From the NCBI GenBank assembly GCA_003116995.1, contig BDSL01000091.1, positions 62,001 to 126,000 on the forward strand: 64,000 bases of DNA, read 5' to 3'. A program made the translations under genes and the position numbers. The DNA is from Yamagishiella unicocca. Lineage: Eukaryota > Chlorophyta > Chlorophyceae > Chlamydomonadales > Volvocaceae. The notes beneath the pieces were generated by a model, which did not search any database, was not told where the DNA came from, and saw only the letters and a program-made list of their open reading frames with translations. Below, piece after piece: positions 21,339 to 31,180 of this stretch (within the stretch, counting starts at the first letter, position 1; the number at the start of each line of letters is the position of its first letter).

Positions 21339-23346
21339 GGAGGCGCCGTGTCCCTTTTGTTGACCGACATCCACACGGAGCACACAACCGACCCGCACTT
21401 CGTCCCCGACCTGCTGGCGGAGGCCGAGCTGATGTGGCTGAGTGGTGGCGCCCGAGGCGCGGTTCCGGAGCTACTGGTAGCGATAGGGCAGCAGACTGAG
21501 GATCCCTCCTCGGAGCCAGCAGGCACACTGCAGTCCTTGCTGCAATCAAAGCTCATCGAGGGTACGCCACTGCCGTCCTCGGCCTCCGGCACCTACACCG
21601 TGCAACGTCATGCTCCTGCCACACGCGCTCATGCAAAGTTCCAACCCTAGCATCCCCCCACACGCTTCCCCCTAGCTCATCCAAAGAAGCACCCCCGGCC
21701 GTCCTCTCCGACTCAACACTGTCCATCCGTAACCCCCTCCTCGAATGTCGTACTCAAACCCTCCCATATGCAAAGCCATATTAGGCAACCCTACCCGCAC
21801 CCGTGGGCCCCCTCCCCATCCACCCTATTCGACGGCACCAGGCTTCTTCTACGCCGCCTCTAAATTGCCGCCAATCGACCTCCAGTTTTTGGACCGGATC
21901 CAGCAACGGCGGCTGGCTCGGGAAGACATCCCTGGAGCTGACCGATTGGAGGCGCTACGGGGCTGGAGCAGCTACACCGACCTGTACCGGGGCGTGCCAG
22001 CGCTGGTGTCCGACCTGGTTCGAAACCGGGGGTGGGTGGCGTGGGAATGAATTTCAGTCTGGGTCGCCACCCGTGCCTTGCGGGGCTGGGCCGGTGGGCT
22101 CTGAAGATGTACGACAGGGCGCCGGTGACGTCACAACCTTCACGGCTTCCTCAGCGCCAAGAGGGGGCAACACGTGTTCTGTGTTTGGTGCCGCAGGCTG
22201 GTTCTCGAGTTCAGCAAGGACTGGATGCGGCTGGCGGAGAGGTTCCAGGAGGCATACGGTGAGGTTGTGGGCGGGTTGTGGGTGGTGGCACGCTGGCAGG
22301 TCTGTCACCCGCACACGCCGCCGGCCCTTCGTGTCTGCCTTCGCGCCCCCCCACCAGCGCGACCCGTGTCGGCCTTTGCATCCCTCCCCCGCCTTCATTC
22401 GCGTCCCCCCACCTGCAAGACCCGTGACTCTTAGAGCTGCCACCTGATGACAAGCCATTACTGCTGCCACCCGATGACAAGCCGTTACGCAGCCAATCCT
22501 CCCCCACAACAAAAACTGGACTTTATGTCCCTCTCTCCCAAATCGGGTCATCACCACCGCCGAACGGGGCGGGGCCCGGTGCTGATAGGGTCCGGCGACT
22601 GGTTCGTGCTGCTCGTCAATGAGCGAGCTGCCGTAATGGACTTGGTCCAGCACTATCTGCACAAGGCCGGCGAAGCATTCCAGGTGAGGGCCGGGCTGGA
22701 GGGCGGGCTGCGTACTTCTGGGGCCTAGTTGCGTGGGCTCCTCCCTCGTCGCGCAGCAGTAGTGGTCGTATTAGTGCGCAGCATGCCAGTGCGTGCGGGT
22801 GCCCTTCACTAGGTGTAAGGTCAAGCCGCAGGACACCGGCAGCTCCTGCGTGTCATATTATCCTCCTGTCCAACGGAGGTAGATCCGGACCGGGTAAGGG
22901 CCGGGGAACTAAACATCAGAGTCACTTGTAAGGAACGGTGTTTGCGCCGGTGTTAGCGTCGTTGGCGAGAGCGGTGTATTTCCGCCATCATCCTCGCAAA
23001 CTTACAGGAAATGTATGTTGTCCACCGGTGGCAACCTCCATGCCCCTCTCCCGTTCCTCGTCGGCATCTAGACAAAATGTCCCCTCTAATTAAAAACTCG
23101 CCATACAGCCAAAAGCGCGCGTGCACGGCACACACACCCGCGGCGCGGCCGTACGACAAAAGCCCTGCAAACCAAACACAAAAACGAGGTGAGGGCACTA
23201 GCAGCGAAAGCCGAGGTAGGGGCGAGAAACGGAGCAAAACGGCTTTCCACGACTGGTATCCGGCGCCCGTCCGGCACCACTGGCCCCTACAGGTCGGGGA
23301 AACACACACCCTCCGCCTCCCTGTTCGCTGGGTGTCCAACCGCTAA
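21339..23346 (+). CDS. Array gene 2: same family, altered C-terminus, start not found
   Basis: Exons 21339-21561, 21842-22031, 22197-22258, 22589-22683 and 22957-23346 with the same phases as array gene 1. Exon 1 is longer and includes SLLLTDIHTEHTTDPHFVPD and ELLVAIGQQTEDPSSEPAG. I could not place a start codon: the frame stays open upstream of the apparent acceptor at 21338 without an ATG, so an upstream exon is missing or the copy is not expressed. The last exon begins like its sisters (RRWRERCIS) but after nine residues jumps to AIILANLQEMYVVHRWQ and runs 129 codons, because about 260 bases present in the other copies are absent. The new C-terminus is basic and Pro/Ser-rich and uses sequence that in unit 3 lies after the stop codon. 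Confidence 0.5.
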
Positions 23347-23827
23347 CGAAGTGCTGCAAGTCTCGGGGCACATGTGTCTTCGACACACACATACACACAC
23401 AAACACTTCTCCTTGGCCACTCAGGTCAGTTTCCTCGCTCTTGGCATGGGCTGGGATTCCTGTGCCGGGCACTCTGTCTGTTACTGGCATTGCACGCGCA
23501 GTTGTCACTTATACCCCTGCCTTGCGCACTAGGATAGGTAAATAGGTCCATATATAGGCTCGGTAGTTGTAGGAGCTTCGCGCCACGCCTACGCCGCAGC
23601 AGCGCGGCGTCGGTTGTTGGGGCCGCTACTGGAGCTCAGCTGCCCGCCACCGTCTTTCTGGCTCTCGGAGCGCTGCGCGGCCGCCGGCTACATACTGGGA
23701 ATTATGGCTTCTCGTGGACCCACTCTGGGCTTCCTTCGGTAACTATTGGCGCCCCGCACTGCCTCCGGATTCCTTGGTCTCCTCGCGCTAAGTCTCCTTC
23801 GCGGCTCAGCTCAGCATATTTAAAACA

Positions 23828-23869
<42 letters not shown>

Positions 23870-24290
23870 CGCGCACGTGTACGCGCGGTGGGGCGGTGGG
23901 GGGGATTGCGCACCTACTACACGCAAATGAGGTGTACACGGACGGACATGTCTTTCGCAACCACCCGCATACCGCGTTGGTTGTACGGCAGCGCGCGAGT
24001 GCCTCTCTGCGCTCGAAAGATCAAGGCACACGGCGGAACACTGAAACACACACACTGAAACACACACACACACTGAAACACACACACGCATGACAGGCGA
24101 CACGTAACGCACACACAGAGGAGTCGCTGGGGCACGGACTAGGGCACGGCCAGCTCGCCTGGTCGCACTCCAAAACTGGCGGCCCCTCCTCCACGGCCGC
24201 AACCCACCGCAATGCGCTCCGAAACCAGATCTGCATCTTGCATTCGAAACTAGCCTCAGCAGCGCCCTAACGACCAACGCACCCCACCCC
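22985..24290 (+). repeat. Segmental duplicate block following array gene 2
   Basis: 22985-23365 is nearly identical to 26369-26747. 23868-24181 matches 26923-27219, and 24181-24290 matches about 27700-27790. Together these show the array grew by duplication of a gene plus its flanking CA-rich block, with later insertions and deletions. Confidence 0.85.
23823..24095. repeat. (CA)n microsatellites and flanking dispersed repeat
   Basis: A run of about 20 CA units at 23825-23872 and CACTGAAACACACA repeats near 24041-24095. The 5' flank (AGTCTCCTTCGCGGCTCAGC ... TTTAAAACACA) recurs in reverse orientation at 52930-52970. Confidence 0.85.
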
Positions 24291-24324
24291 TCCCCGCCTT
24301 GGTCCGGCTGACCTGGCTCTCCAG

Positions 24325-26265
24325 GGAGGCGCCGTTTCCCTTTTGTTGACCGACATCCACACGGAGCACACCACCGACCCGCACTTCGTCCCCGACCTGC
24401 TGGCAGTGGCCGAGCGGATGGGGCTCAATGAGGGTACGCCACTGCCGTCCTCGGTCTCCGGCACCCATACCGTGCAACATCATGCTCCTACCACACGCGC
24501 TCATGCAAAGTTCCAACCCTAGCATCCTCGCACACGCTCCCCCCTAGCTCATCCAAAGCCCTCCCACATGCAAAGCCATATTAGGCAACCCTACCCGCAC
24601 CCGTGGGCCCCCTCCCCACCCACCCGACTCGACGGCACCAGGCTTGGTCTACGCCGCCTCCAAATTGCCGCCGATCGACCTCCAGTTTTTGGACCGGATC
24701 CAGCAACGGCGGCTGGCTCGGGAAGACATCCCTGGAGCTGACCGATTGGAGACACTACGGGGCTGGAGCAGCTACACCGACCTGTACCGGGGCGTGCCAG
24801 CGCTGGTGTCCGACCTGGTTCGAAACCGGGGGTGAGTGGCGTGGGAATGCGCGCTTTTCGCATGAGACAAAGCAACCCATCAGCTGACCAGAGGCCTGTT
24901 TTTGAAGGGGCAAGGGAGGCAGGGGCATGGTGGGGAGGGGCAAGGGAGGTGGGTGAAAGAGGGGCAAGCAGTGAGTGGGTTAGGCGGCCCAGTGCCGGTG
25001 AGGGCAGCTATGGCGACGAACTGAGGAGGCGGCCAAGAGCCGGGGGATGGTGCATTAGGCTTGGTGGCAACTGTACCTAGGGATTGAGGGAAACCTGATA
25101 GGTCCGCACTTCTGGAATAAGTAAGAGCCGACGCTCTGACGATGTATGACAGGCCGCCGGTGACGTCAAAACCTCCATGGCTTCCTCAAAGCGCACGTGC
25201 TCTTGGTGTGGGGCCAACAGATGTTCGGTGTAATGGTGCTGCAGGCCGGTTCTCGAGATCAGCAAGGACTGGATGCGGCTGGCGGAGAGGCTCCAGGCGG
25301 CATCCGGGGCGGGTGAGGTTGACAGGGGTTGCGGGTGGTGGCTTAGTCTGGCAAGTCTGGCACCCGCACATGCCACCGGCCCCTTGTGTCTGCCTTCACA
25401 GCCCCCCATCTTCGCGACCCGTGTCGGCCTTTGCATCCCTCCCCCGCCTTCATTCACGTCCCCCCACCTGCACGACCCGTGACCCTTAGAGCTGCCACCT
25501 GATGACAAGCCGTTAAGCAGCCAATCCTCCCCCACACCAAAAACTGGTCTCTATGCCCCCCTCTTCCCAAACCGGGTCTTCTCGACACCGCCGCCGAACG
25601 GGGCGGGGCCCGGTGCTGACAGGGTTCGACAGCTGGCCCGAGCTGCTTTTCCACGAGCGAGCTGCGGTACTGGACTTGATCAGGCGCTCTCTGCGCAAGG
25701 CCCACAAAGCATTCAAGGTGAGGGCGGGCTGCGTACTTCTGGGGCCTGGTTGCGTGGGCTCCTCCCTCGTCGTTAAAGGCCCGCTGTGTGAGTGAGTTGC
25801 ACGATGCTTCGAAGGACAGAGACAAAGTCCCAACAGGAATCGTCTTACAAGCCACTAAAGAGATCGGCAGCTAGTGCCGCCTAAAGGCCGCACAGATCAG
25901 GCGGCCGTACCAGCACCGAAACCACGCGAAGGCACTCGGTCGCAGCAATTTTATACGCAGAACACAGCAGGCAGAGCATGACTAATAGAAGACTGACCGA
26001 ATCTAAACAATTATACTCGTCGCGCAGCAGCAGTGGTCATTATAGTCGTCACGCAGCAGTAGTGGTCGTTATAGTCGCTCGATGTTTGCGCCGCTGTCAG
26101 CGTCATTGGCGAGAGCGGTGTATTTCCCTGCCTACGATGCGTTGGAAGGGAAGTCTTCATGAGGAGGAGAGTGGCCAGGGGCTGTTGAGACGAGGGGAGG
26201 AGGTTATGTTAACTGCAGAGGAGCAGACCCTGCGACTGCTGCCGGCTGTTGCTGTGATCGTATGA
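24325..26265 (+). CDS. Array gene 3: same unrecognised family, start not found
   Basis: Exons 24325-24433, 24642-24831, 25245-25312, 25623-25717 and 26101-26265, same phases as genes 1 and 2. Exon 1 keeps SLLLTDIHTEHTTDPHFVPD but has lost about 114 bases internally compared with gene 2; the loss is a multiple of three, so phase is kept. Exon 4 reads FDSWPELLFHERAAVLDL, and exon 5 ends at the same TGA as gene 1 (TAEEQTLRLLPAVAVIV). Differences between copies 1 and 3 in exon 5 include several synonymous changes, consistent with past purifying selection. No start codon could be placed. It could be a functional paralogue with an unseen first exon or a recent pseudogene. Confidence 0.5.
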
Positions 26266-26368
26266 GAGGGATTGGCGTGCTACTGCCTATGGAGTGCGGT
26301 GCAGATGGCAGGGGCCGTGAAGCACGGTGGCGACCCATGGCTCGCCCAAGTGCCACCTCTCGGCACTG

Positions 26369-27219
26369 TCATCTTCCTCGCAAACTTACAGGAAGTGTAT
26401 GTTGTCCACCGGTGGCAACCTCCATGCCCCTCTCCCGTTCCTCGTCGGCATCTAGACAAAATGTCTCTCCTAATTAAAAACTCGCCATACAGCTAAATGC
26501 GCGCGCGCACGGCACACACACCCGCGCGCGACCGTACGACAAAAGCCCTGCAAACCAAACACAAAAACGAAGTGAAGGCACTAACAGCGAAAGCCGAGGT
26601 AGGGGCGAGAAACGGAGCGAAACGGCTTTCCACGACTGGTATCCGGCGCCCGTCCGGCACCACTGGCCCCTACGGGTCGGGGTAACACACACCCTCTGCC
26701 TCCCTGTTCGCTGGGTGTCCAACCGCTAACGAAGTGCTGCAAGTCTCACCCGTCGAGCCAAACGGCAGTTATGTGGGAGCTCTATCAAGCCCCGGTTCCG
26801 CAGCGCAGGACGCGTTCTGCGAAGCTTCCGTGCAACCCCCCAAACCCCACCGATGCTCAATACCATGGGAAGGTCTCTCGCGCGGGGCGCATGTGTTTTC
26901 CACACATACACACACAAACACACACACGCGCACGTGTACGCGCGGTGGGGGGGATTGCGCACCTACTGCACGCAAGTGAGGTGTACACGGCCGAACATGT
27001 CTTTCGCAACCACCCGCATACCGCGTTGGTTGTACGGCAGCGCGCGAGTGCCTCTCTGCGCTCGAAAAAATCAAGGCACACGGCGGAACACTGAAACACA
27101 CACACACACACTGAAACACACACACGCATGACAGGCGACACGTAACGCACACACGGAGGAGTCGCTGGGGCACGGACTAGGGCACGGCCAGCTCGCCTGG
27201 TCGCACTCCAAAACTGGCG
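26369..27219 (+). repeat. Segmental duplicate block following array gene 3
   Basis: Second copy of the blocks described at 22985-24290, including the (CA)n-rich part (26899-26935 and 27090-27125). The 27220-27700 stretch after it is not present in the other unit. Confidence 0.8.
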
Positions 27220-27829
27220 GCGGCGGCCCCTTCCAGACGCCCCAACAGTACCCTGTAGTATTACCTAACACATGCGTATTAGTACATGGGCACGGCGCTG
27301 ACCCGAACTAGCGTCGCACAGCGGTTAATACCTGCCGCCCGGCTCTCCCGTCTCTCCGCACACGCCGTTACAATCCGCTCCGGATCTCAACCGAGCACGA
27401 GCACCACCACCAACCGCCAACCAACAGTAACGGAACTTTCAAGCCACCCGGCTTCTCGCCGGTAGCCGTCCCCCCGACCACCGCCACCGCTACACGCCCA
27501 CCTGCGCACAGGAAAACTGAAAGCAACATCGGCAAAACAGCGGCGACACAACCCCCGCCTCGAGCACGCGCGCGCCTGCGGGGGGGCCCGCAGAGCGCGT
27601 CTCGCTAGGCCGGCCCTTTCCTTCCTCCCACCACAGCGGCGAACGCGTCAGCCCTCTCCCAAGCCGTGGCCGCCCTCCTGCCCCTCCTGCCTCCTCCGTC
27701 GCCGCGACCCACCGCAATGCGCTCCGAACCCAGATCTGCATCTTGCATCCAAAACTAGCCTCAGCAGCGCCCTAACGACCAACGCACCCCACCCCTTCCT
27801 GCCTTGGTCCGGCTGACCTGGCTCTCCAG

Positions 27830-27963
27830 GGAGGCGCCGTGTCCCTTTTGTTGACCGACATCCACACGGAGCACACCACCGACCCGCACTTCGTCCCCGA
27901 CCTGCTGGCGGAGGTTCCGGAGCAACTGGCAGCGATAGCGCAGCTGGTCTTTGAGGCGGCGAG
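27830..27963 (+). pseudogene. Array unit 4: isolated first exon
   Basis: Encodes SLLLTDIHTEHTTDPHFVPD ... VPEQLAAIAQLVFEAAR and ends at a donor-like AG|GTGCGTGAG in phase 2, unlike phase 1 in the other units. None of the downstream exons of the family follow. Either a truncated copy or the first exon of a rearranged gene extending into 28-29.2 kb. Confidence 0.5.
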
Positions 27964-29514
27964 GTGCGTGAGTGAGCGGATGGGTGGGTGGCTCCTGAGG
28001 AGCGGCGGTTTGGGCGCGTGTGCTCCCAGCCCCAGCGCGGCCGGGTGGCTGCTGCCGGCTGTGGATCAAACCGCCGCATCAGGACCAGCGGCTGTGTGCC
28101 GAGGCACCAGCTGGCGTGTGCTGCAGCCAGAGGCTGCCAGTGCTGTCGCCGCCGCTGCTCGCCGCCGCTGTTGTCGCCACCGCGGTCGTCGCCGCCGCTG
28201 CCCGCCGCGTTCGACCCCACCTCGCGGTGCCGACGGTGGCTCGGTGCCATGATCGCGTACAGCACAGCCGGGCTGGCGCAGCGGCCGGCGGCGGCAGGGC
28301 GGCGGTACGACAACCTTGGTGCAGGGCGCATGCGCGGGAGGATGACCCGCGCAGCCCCAGCCCCACCACAGGCCGCCGCCAAGGCAGCAGCAACGAATGC
28401 TGGCGCCTGCCAGTGCGCCCGCCCTCCCGCCCGCCCACTGCTGCCTACCCCTCCCCCCCACACACACCGTCGGTGCTGCAGTGCTCGCCGGTGTCCTGTC
28501 GCTCACGCCACACACCGGGCGTTACGAGGGCGCCCCTCCTTCCCAAAACAACAATCCCTCCTGCCCCCCTGCATGCCTCCAGGGATGCGCTCTTCCCAAA
28601 AGCTGAATGGCCAGCTGGCTGCGGTAGTTTCTTCAGTACGACACTCTGGGCCGCCGCCGACGACGACGAGTACGACGACTACGCGGAATTGTGACGGGCT
28701 GGCGAAACGGCTGAACGACGGTGCCGCCGCCACCCCCGCGGGAGGCTGTAGCGCTGCTGCCGCCGCGGCCACGAACACGCCTGCTTGCTGCACTTGGCGC
28801 AGCAGTAGCGCTGCTGCAACCGTGGCCACGAACACGCCTGCTTGCTGCACTTGGCCCAGCAGTAGCGAGCGCTGCTGCCACCGCGTCAGCCGTCCCGTCG
28901 CGAGGGCGGCGACCTCCACCGCCCGCTACTCGCGACGGTGGAGGTCACCCCAGTTCCGCGGGTCAAGGCCACAAGGACCCAGGGCGCCGCATCCGCTAGG
29001 GGTCCTCGGTACACAACCTTGACAAGCACCCCTGCCGCCACCTGCTACAGCTGCTACGAGCCGCACCGCTCTCGGCATATTCCTCCCGCTGCTGCTGCGG
29101 CTGCTGCGGCTGCTGCGGCTGCTGCTGCGGCGGCGGCGGCTGCGGTGGGCTTGCTCTCACTTCTACTGGAAGGCCAACCAGCGTGCGGCCCGCAGGATTA
29201 TTCTGTCGTCCGTTGTAACTGTAAAAACAAACAAACGTCATCGTTACGTGCTTTCGCATTCATATGTGTCGTGCGTTTGCTGGCGCCTGGGCGCGCCCCC
29301 GGGTCTGGTACGGCCGGCGCTGTGTAGGGGACACCGGCGCGAGGCGCCCGGGGAGCGATCTCCAAGCTGCGTTTAGGGAGCGATCTGGATGGTTATCCGC
29401 AGGTGGGGGGAGGCGCCCGCAGCCAGCCTCCGCTGCAGCTGTCCACGGGAGTTCCAACCTGTATGGCGACAAGAGCTGAGTTCGGTTCTGCACACGCGTG
29501 CCGCTGCTGATCGG
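27964..29514. other. Low-complexity GC-rich region, no gene assigned
   Basis: Contains GCT/GCC trinucleotide-rich stretches, a roughly 57-bp repeat (28745-28862), a hairpin (28911-28946) and a (CTG/CGG)n patch at 29088-29140. Two TGTAA signals on the + strand at 29214 and 29220 suggest that some + strand transcript ends here, but I cannot define its exons. The 3' UTR of the TsaE gene on the - strand also falls here. Confidence 0.4.
28911..28946. other. Inverted repeat (hairpin)
   Basis: GACCTCCACCG at 28911-28921 pairs perfectly with CGGTGGAGGTC at 28936-28946. Confidence 0.6.
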
Positions 29515-30474
29515 CTATGTGGTGCTGGCGCTGGCGGTGTTGCCGTGCGCAGCTGCTGACGTGGCCGGCTCGTCCAACACTACCAGCCCGTCGCAGGCGT
29601 GGCTATGCGCAGCTATATAGCTGATAATTCTCCGGGCCCTGCCCTCCCAGTAGCTGCCGTGCGCCGTCAAGGTGACGAGCCGCGGGCGCCTGTCCGTGAA
29701 ATCGTCCGCATCTGCCTCCGTTTCTACGTCCTCCGGGGCGCATGAGGGCGATGACGTGCTTTCGGAATCGCTATCATAGCTACCGTCGACGGCGAATGCT
29801 CTCCCACGTGCTGGCGTAAGGCTGCGCGAGCGGTAAGGGCTTCCTGGCAAGGGGCTACTGCCGCCGTTGGACGCGGCTGTGCTCCAAATATTCGAACTGC
29901 TGGGCTGCTCATCCAAAACCTCAATCTGTACAGCCAAGCACTGGCCCGGCAGCGAGGGCAGGCGTTCAGGCCACTCCATGAGGCACACCGCCCTTGCTAA
30001 GGAACCCTCCAGGTCAAGCCTGTTGAAGTCTTGCACCGATGCCAGCCTATAAAAGTCAAAATGATGAATCGGTGGTCCCTGGTGCTCATCGTAGGTGTTC
30101 TGGAGAAGGAATGTTGGCGAGGGTACTGGCAGGAAGTCGTCCTCGGCCACCGCTCGAATGAAGGCGCGGCTGAAGACGCTTTTACCAGCTCCTACTGCAC
30201 CGAATAGGCAGTAGCAGTCGCCAGGCCGGATATGCGAGGCAAACAACGCCGCCAAGCAGTCCATCGCTTGCACAGTAGGCGCGGACAATCGGTGCTGGGC
30301 AGGTGCTGTGGAGGGCACTGAACCCACTGGCAACGCATGAGGCCTTGCTGCCGTTGATGTGAGGGGCCTAGCTAACAAGGGCCTAGCAACTTTTCGTGAC
30401 GCCGCGTGGAGGGCTCGTCGCATTTCTGCAACTGGAGATGGCCCTAAGGGCAGATAGGAAGGTATCAAGCTCAT
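29515..30474 (-). CDS. tsaE: tRNA threonylcarbamoyladenosine biosynthesis protein TsaE, organellar type
   Basis: Single exon, 319 residues, start at the ATG at 30474. TsaE (YjeE) is the ATPase that works with TsaB/TsaD to make t6A37 on ANN-decoding tRNAs. Visible motifs: Walker A GAVGAGKS (about 92-99) in GDCYCLFGAVGAGKSVFSRA, then VPSPTFLLQNTY, HHFDFYRL and LMEWPERL, all characteristic and in the usual order. The first ~65 residues are rich in Ala, Arg and Ser with few acids, so mitochondrial or plastid import is likely; eukaryotic TsaE-like proteins act in organelles. Beyond the roughly 150-residue bacterial-length domain there is a C-terminal extension of about 110 residues, partly acidic and Ser-rich, of unknown role. 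It is intronless, which is unusual next to the intron-rich neighbours. Confidence 0.9.
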   Translation of the reverse strand: MSLIPSYLPLGPSPVAEMRRALHAASRKVARPLLARPLTSTAARPHALPVGSVPSTAPAQHRLSAPTVQAMDCLAALFASHIRPGDCYCLFGAVGAGKSVFSRAFIRAVAEDDFLPVPSPTFLLQNTYDEHQGPPIHHFDFYRLASVQDFNRLDLEGSLARAVCLMEWPERLPSLPGQCLAVQIEVLDEQPSSSNIWSTAASNGGSSPLPGSPYRSRSLTPARGRAFAVDGSYDSDSESTSSPSCAPEDVETEADADDFTDRRPRLVTLTAHGSYWEGRARRIISYIAAHSHACDGLVVLDEPATSAAAHGNTASASTT

Positions 30475-30741
30475 CACTCCATCGTATTCCTGGTGCTCGT
30501 CGCACTATTCTTTAAAGAGTCTTGGTCTCGGAGCGGCGGCCCAGCAGGGAAACCCACTGTCCGCAACCACCTATTTCATCCGGCACGTTTGTTAATTATT
30601 AATAGAAACCGCCGCACATCTGCGCTAAATTTATGTCTATCTTCTGTTTGCAGACCCGAAAGTCCTTGTGCAGGCGTTTTCCTTTGGAAATCTCTAACAG
30701 CCTCCCATCGTCGGAGGAATTTCCATCCCAATTTCCGCATC

Positions 30742-30746
30742 TTACA
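30742..30746 (-). terminator. Candidate TGTAA polyadenylation signal (NYN gene)
   Basis: TTACA on the + strand, about 435 bases after the stop at 31181. The rest of 30475-31180 holds the TsaE upstream region and this 3' UTR; no other gene was seen. Confidence 0.4.
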
Positions 30747-31180
30747 AAACAAGAGAGGCGGGGTAGCGAAACCTGGCCAATCAGCCCCGTGGGCGCGTGC
30801 CACGTGGGACCCACTGTCAGGTGGTCCCGACATCCGCAGAGTCCAAAATCCACAGTCAGGTTTCTGATAACAGCCACCAGACGTGTAGCTGTTGAGGAGG
30901 CATGCAACGGAGGGCACCGCGCCCCTCGCTCCTCGCCGGGCACGAGAACGCAACAATGCCTGCAGGAGGGTGTAACGGTTCAGGTCAGACCGAGCAAATT
31001 GGACGCGAAAAAAGCGAGCGCACACAACCTACGACACCACGCGCCCCGCATCTCCAAACTCCAGTCCTCAGAGCCTCTCACCTTCCGTTGGCCTCGGCCG
31101 TAGCGTGATGAACGGGCCCTCAGCACGGCTCAGCCCACCATGCGACACACCTCTCGCCGGCAGGTGGGCTGCCATGCCGC

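Noticed and set aside
27988..29022. 344-codon frame on the + strand downstream of array unit 4
   Set aside because: Cys/Arg/Pro/Ala-rich translation of trinucleotide-rich DNA; not in frame with the unit-4 exon and no clear acceptor joins them.
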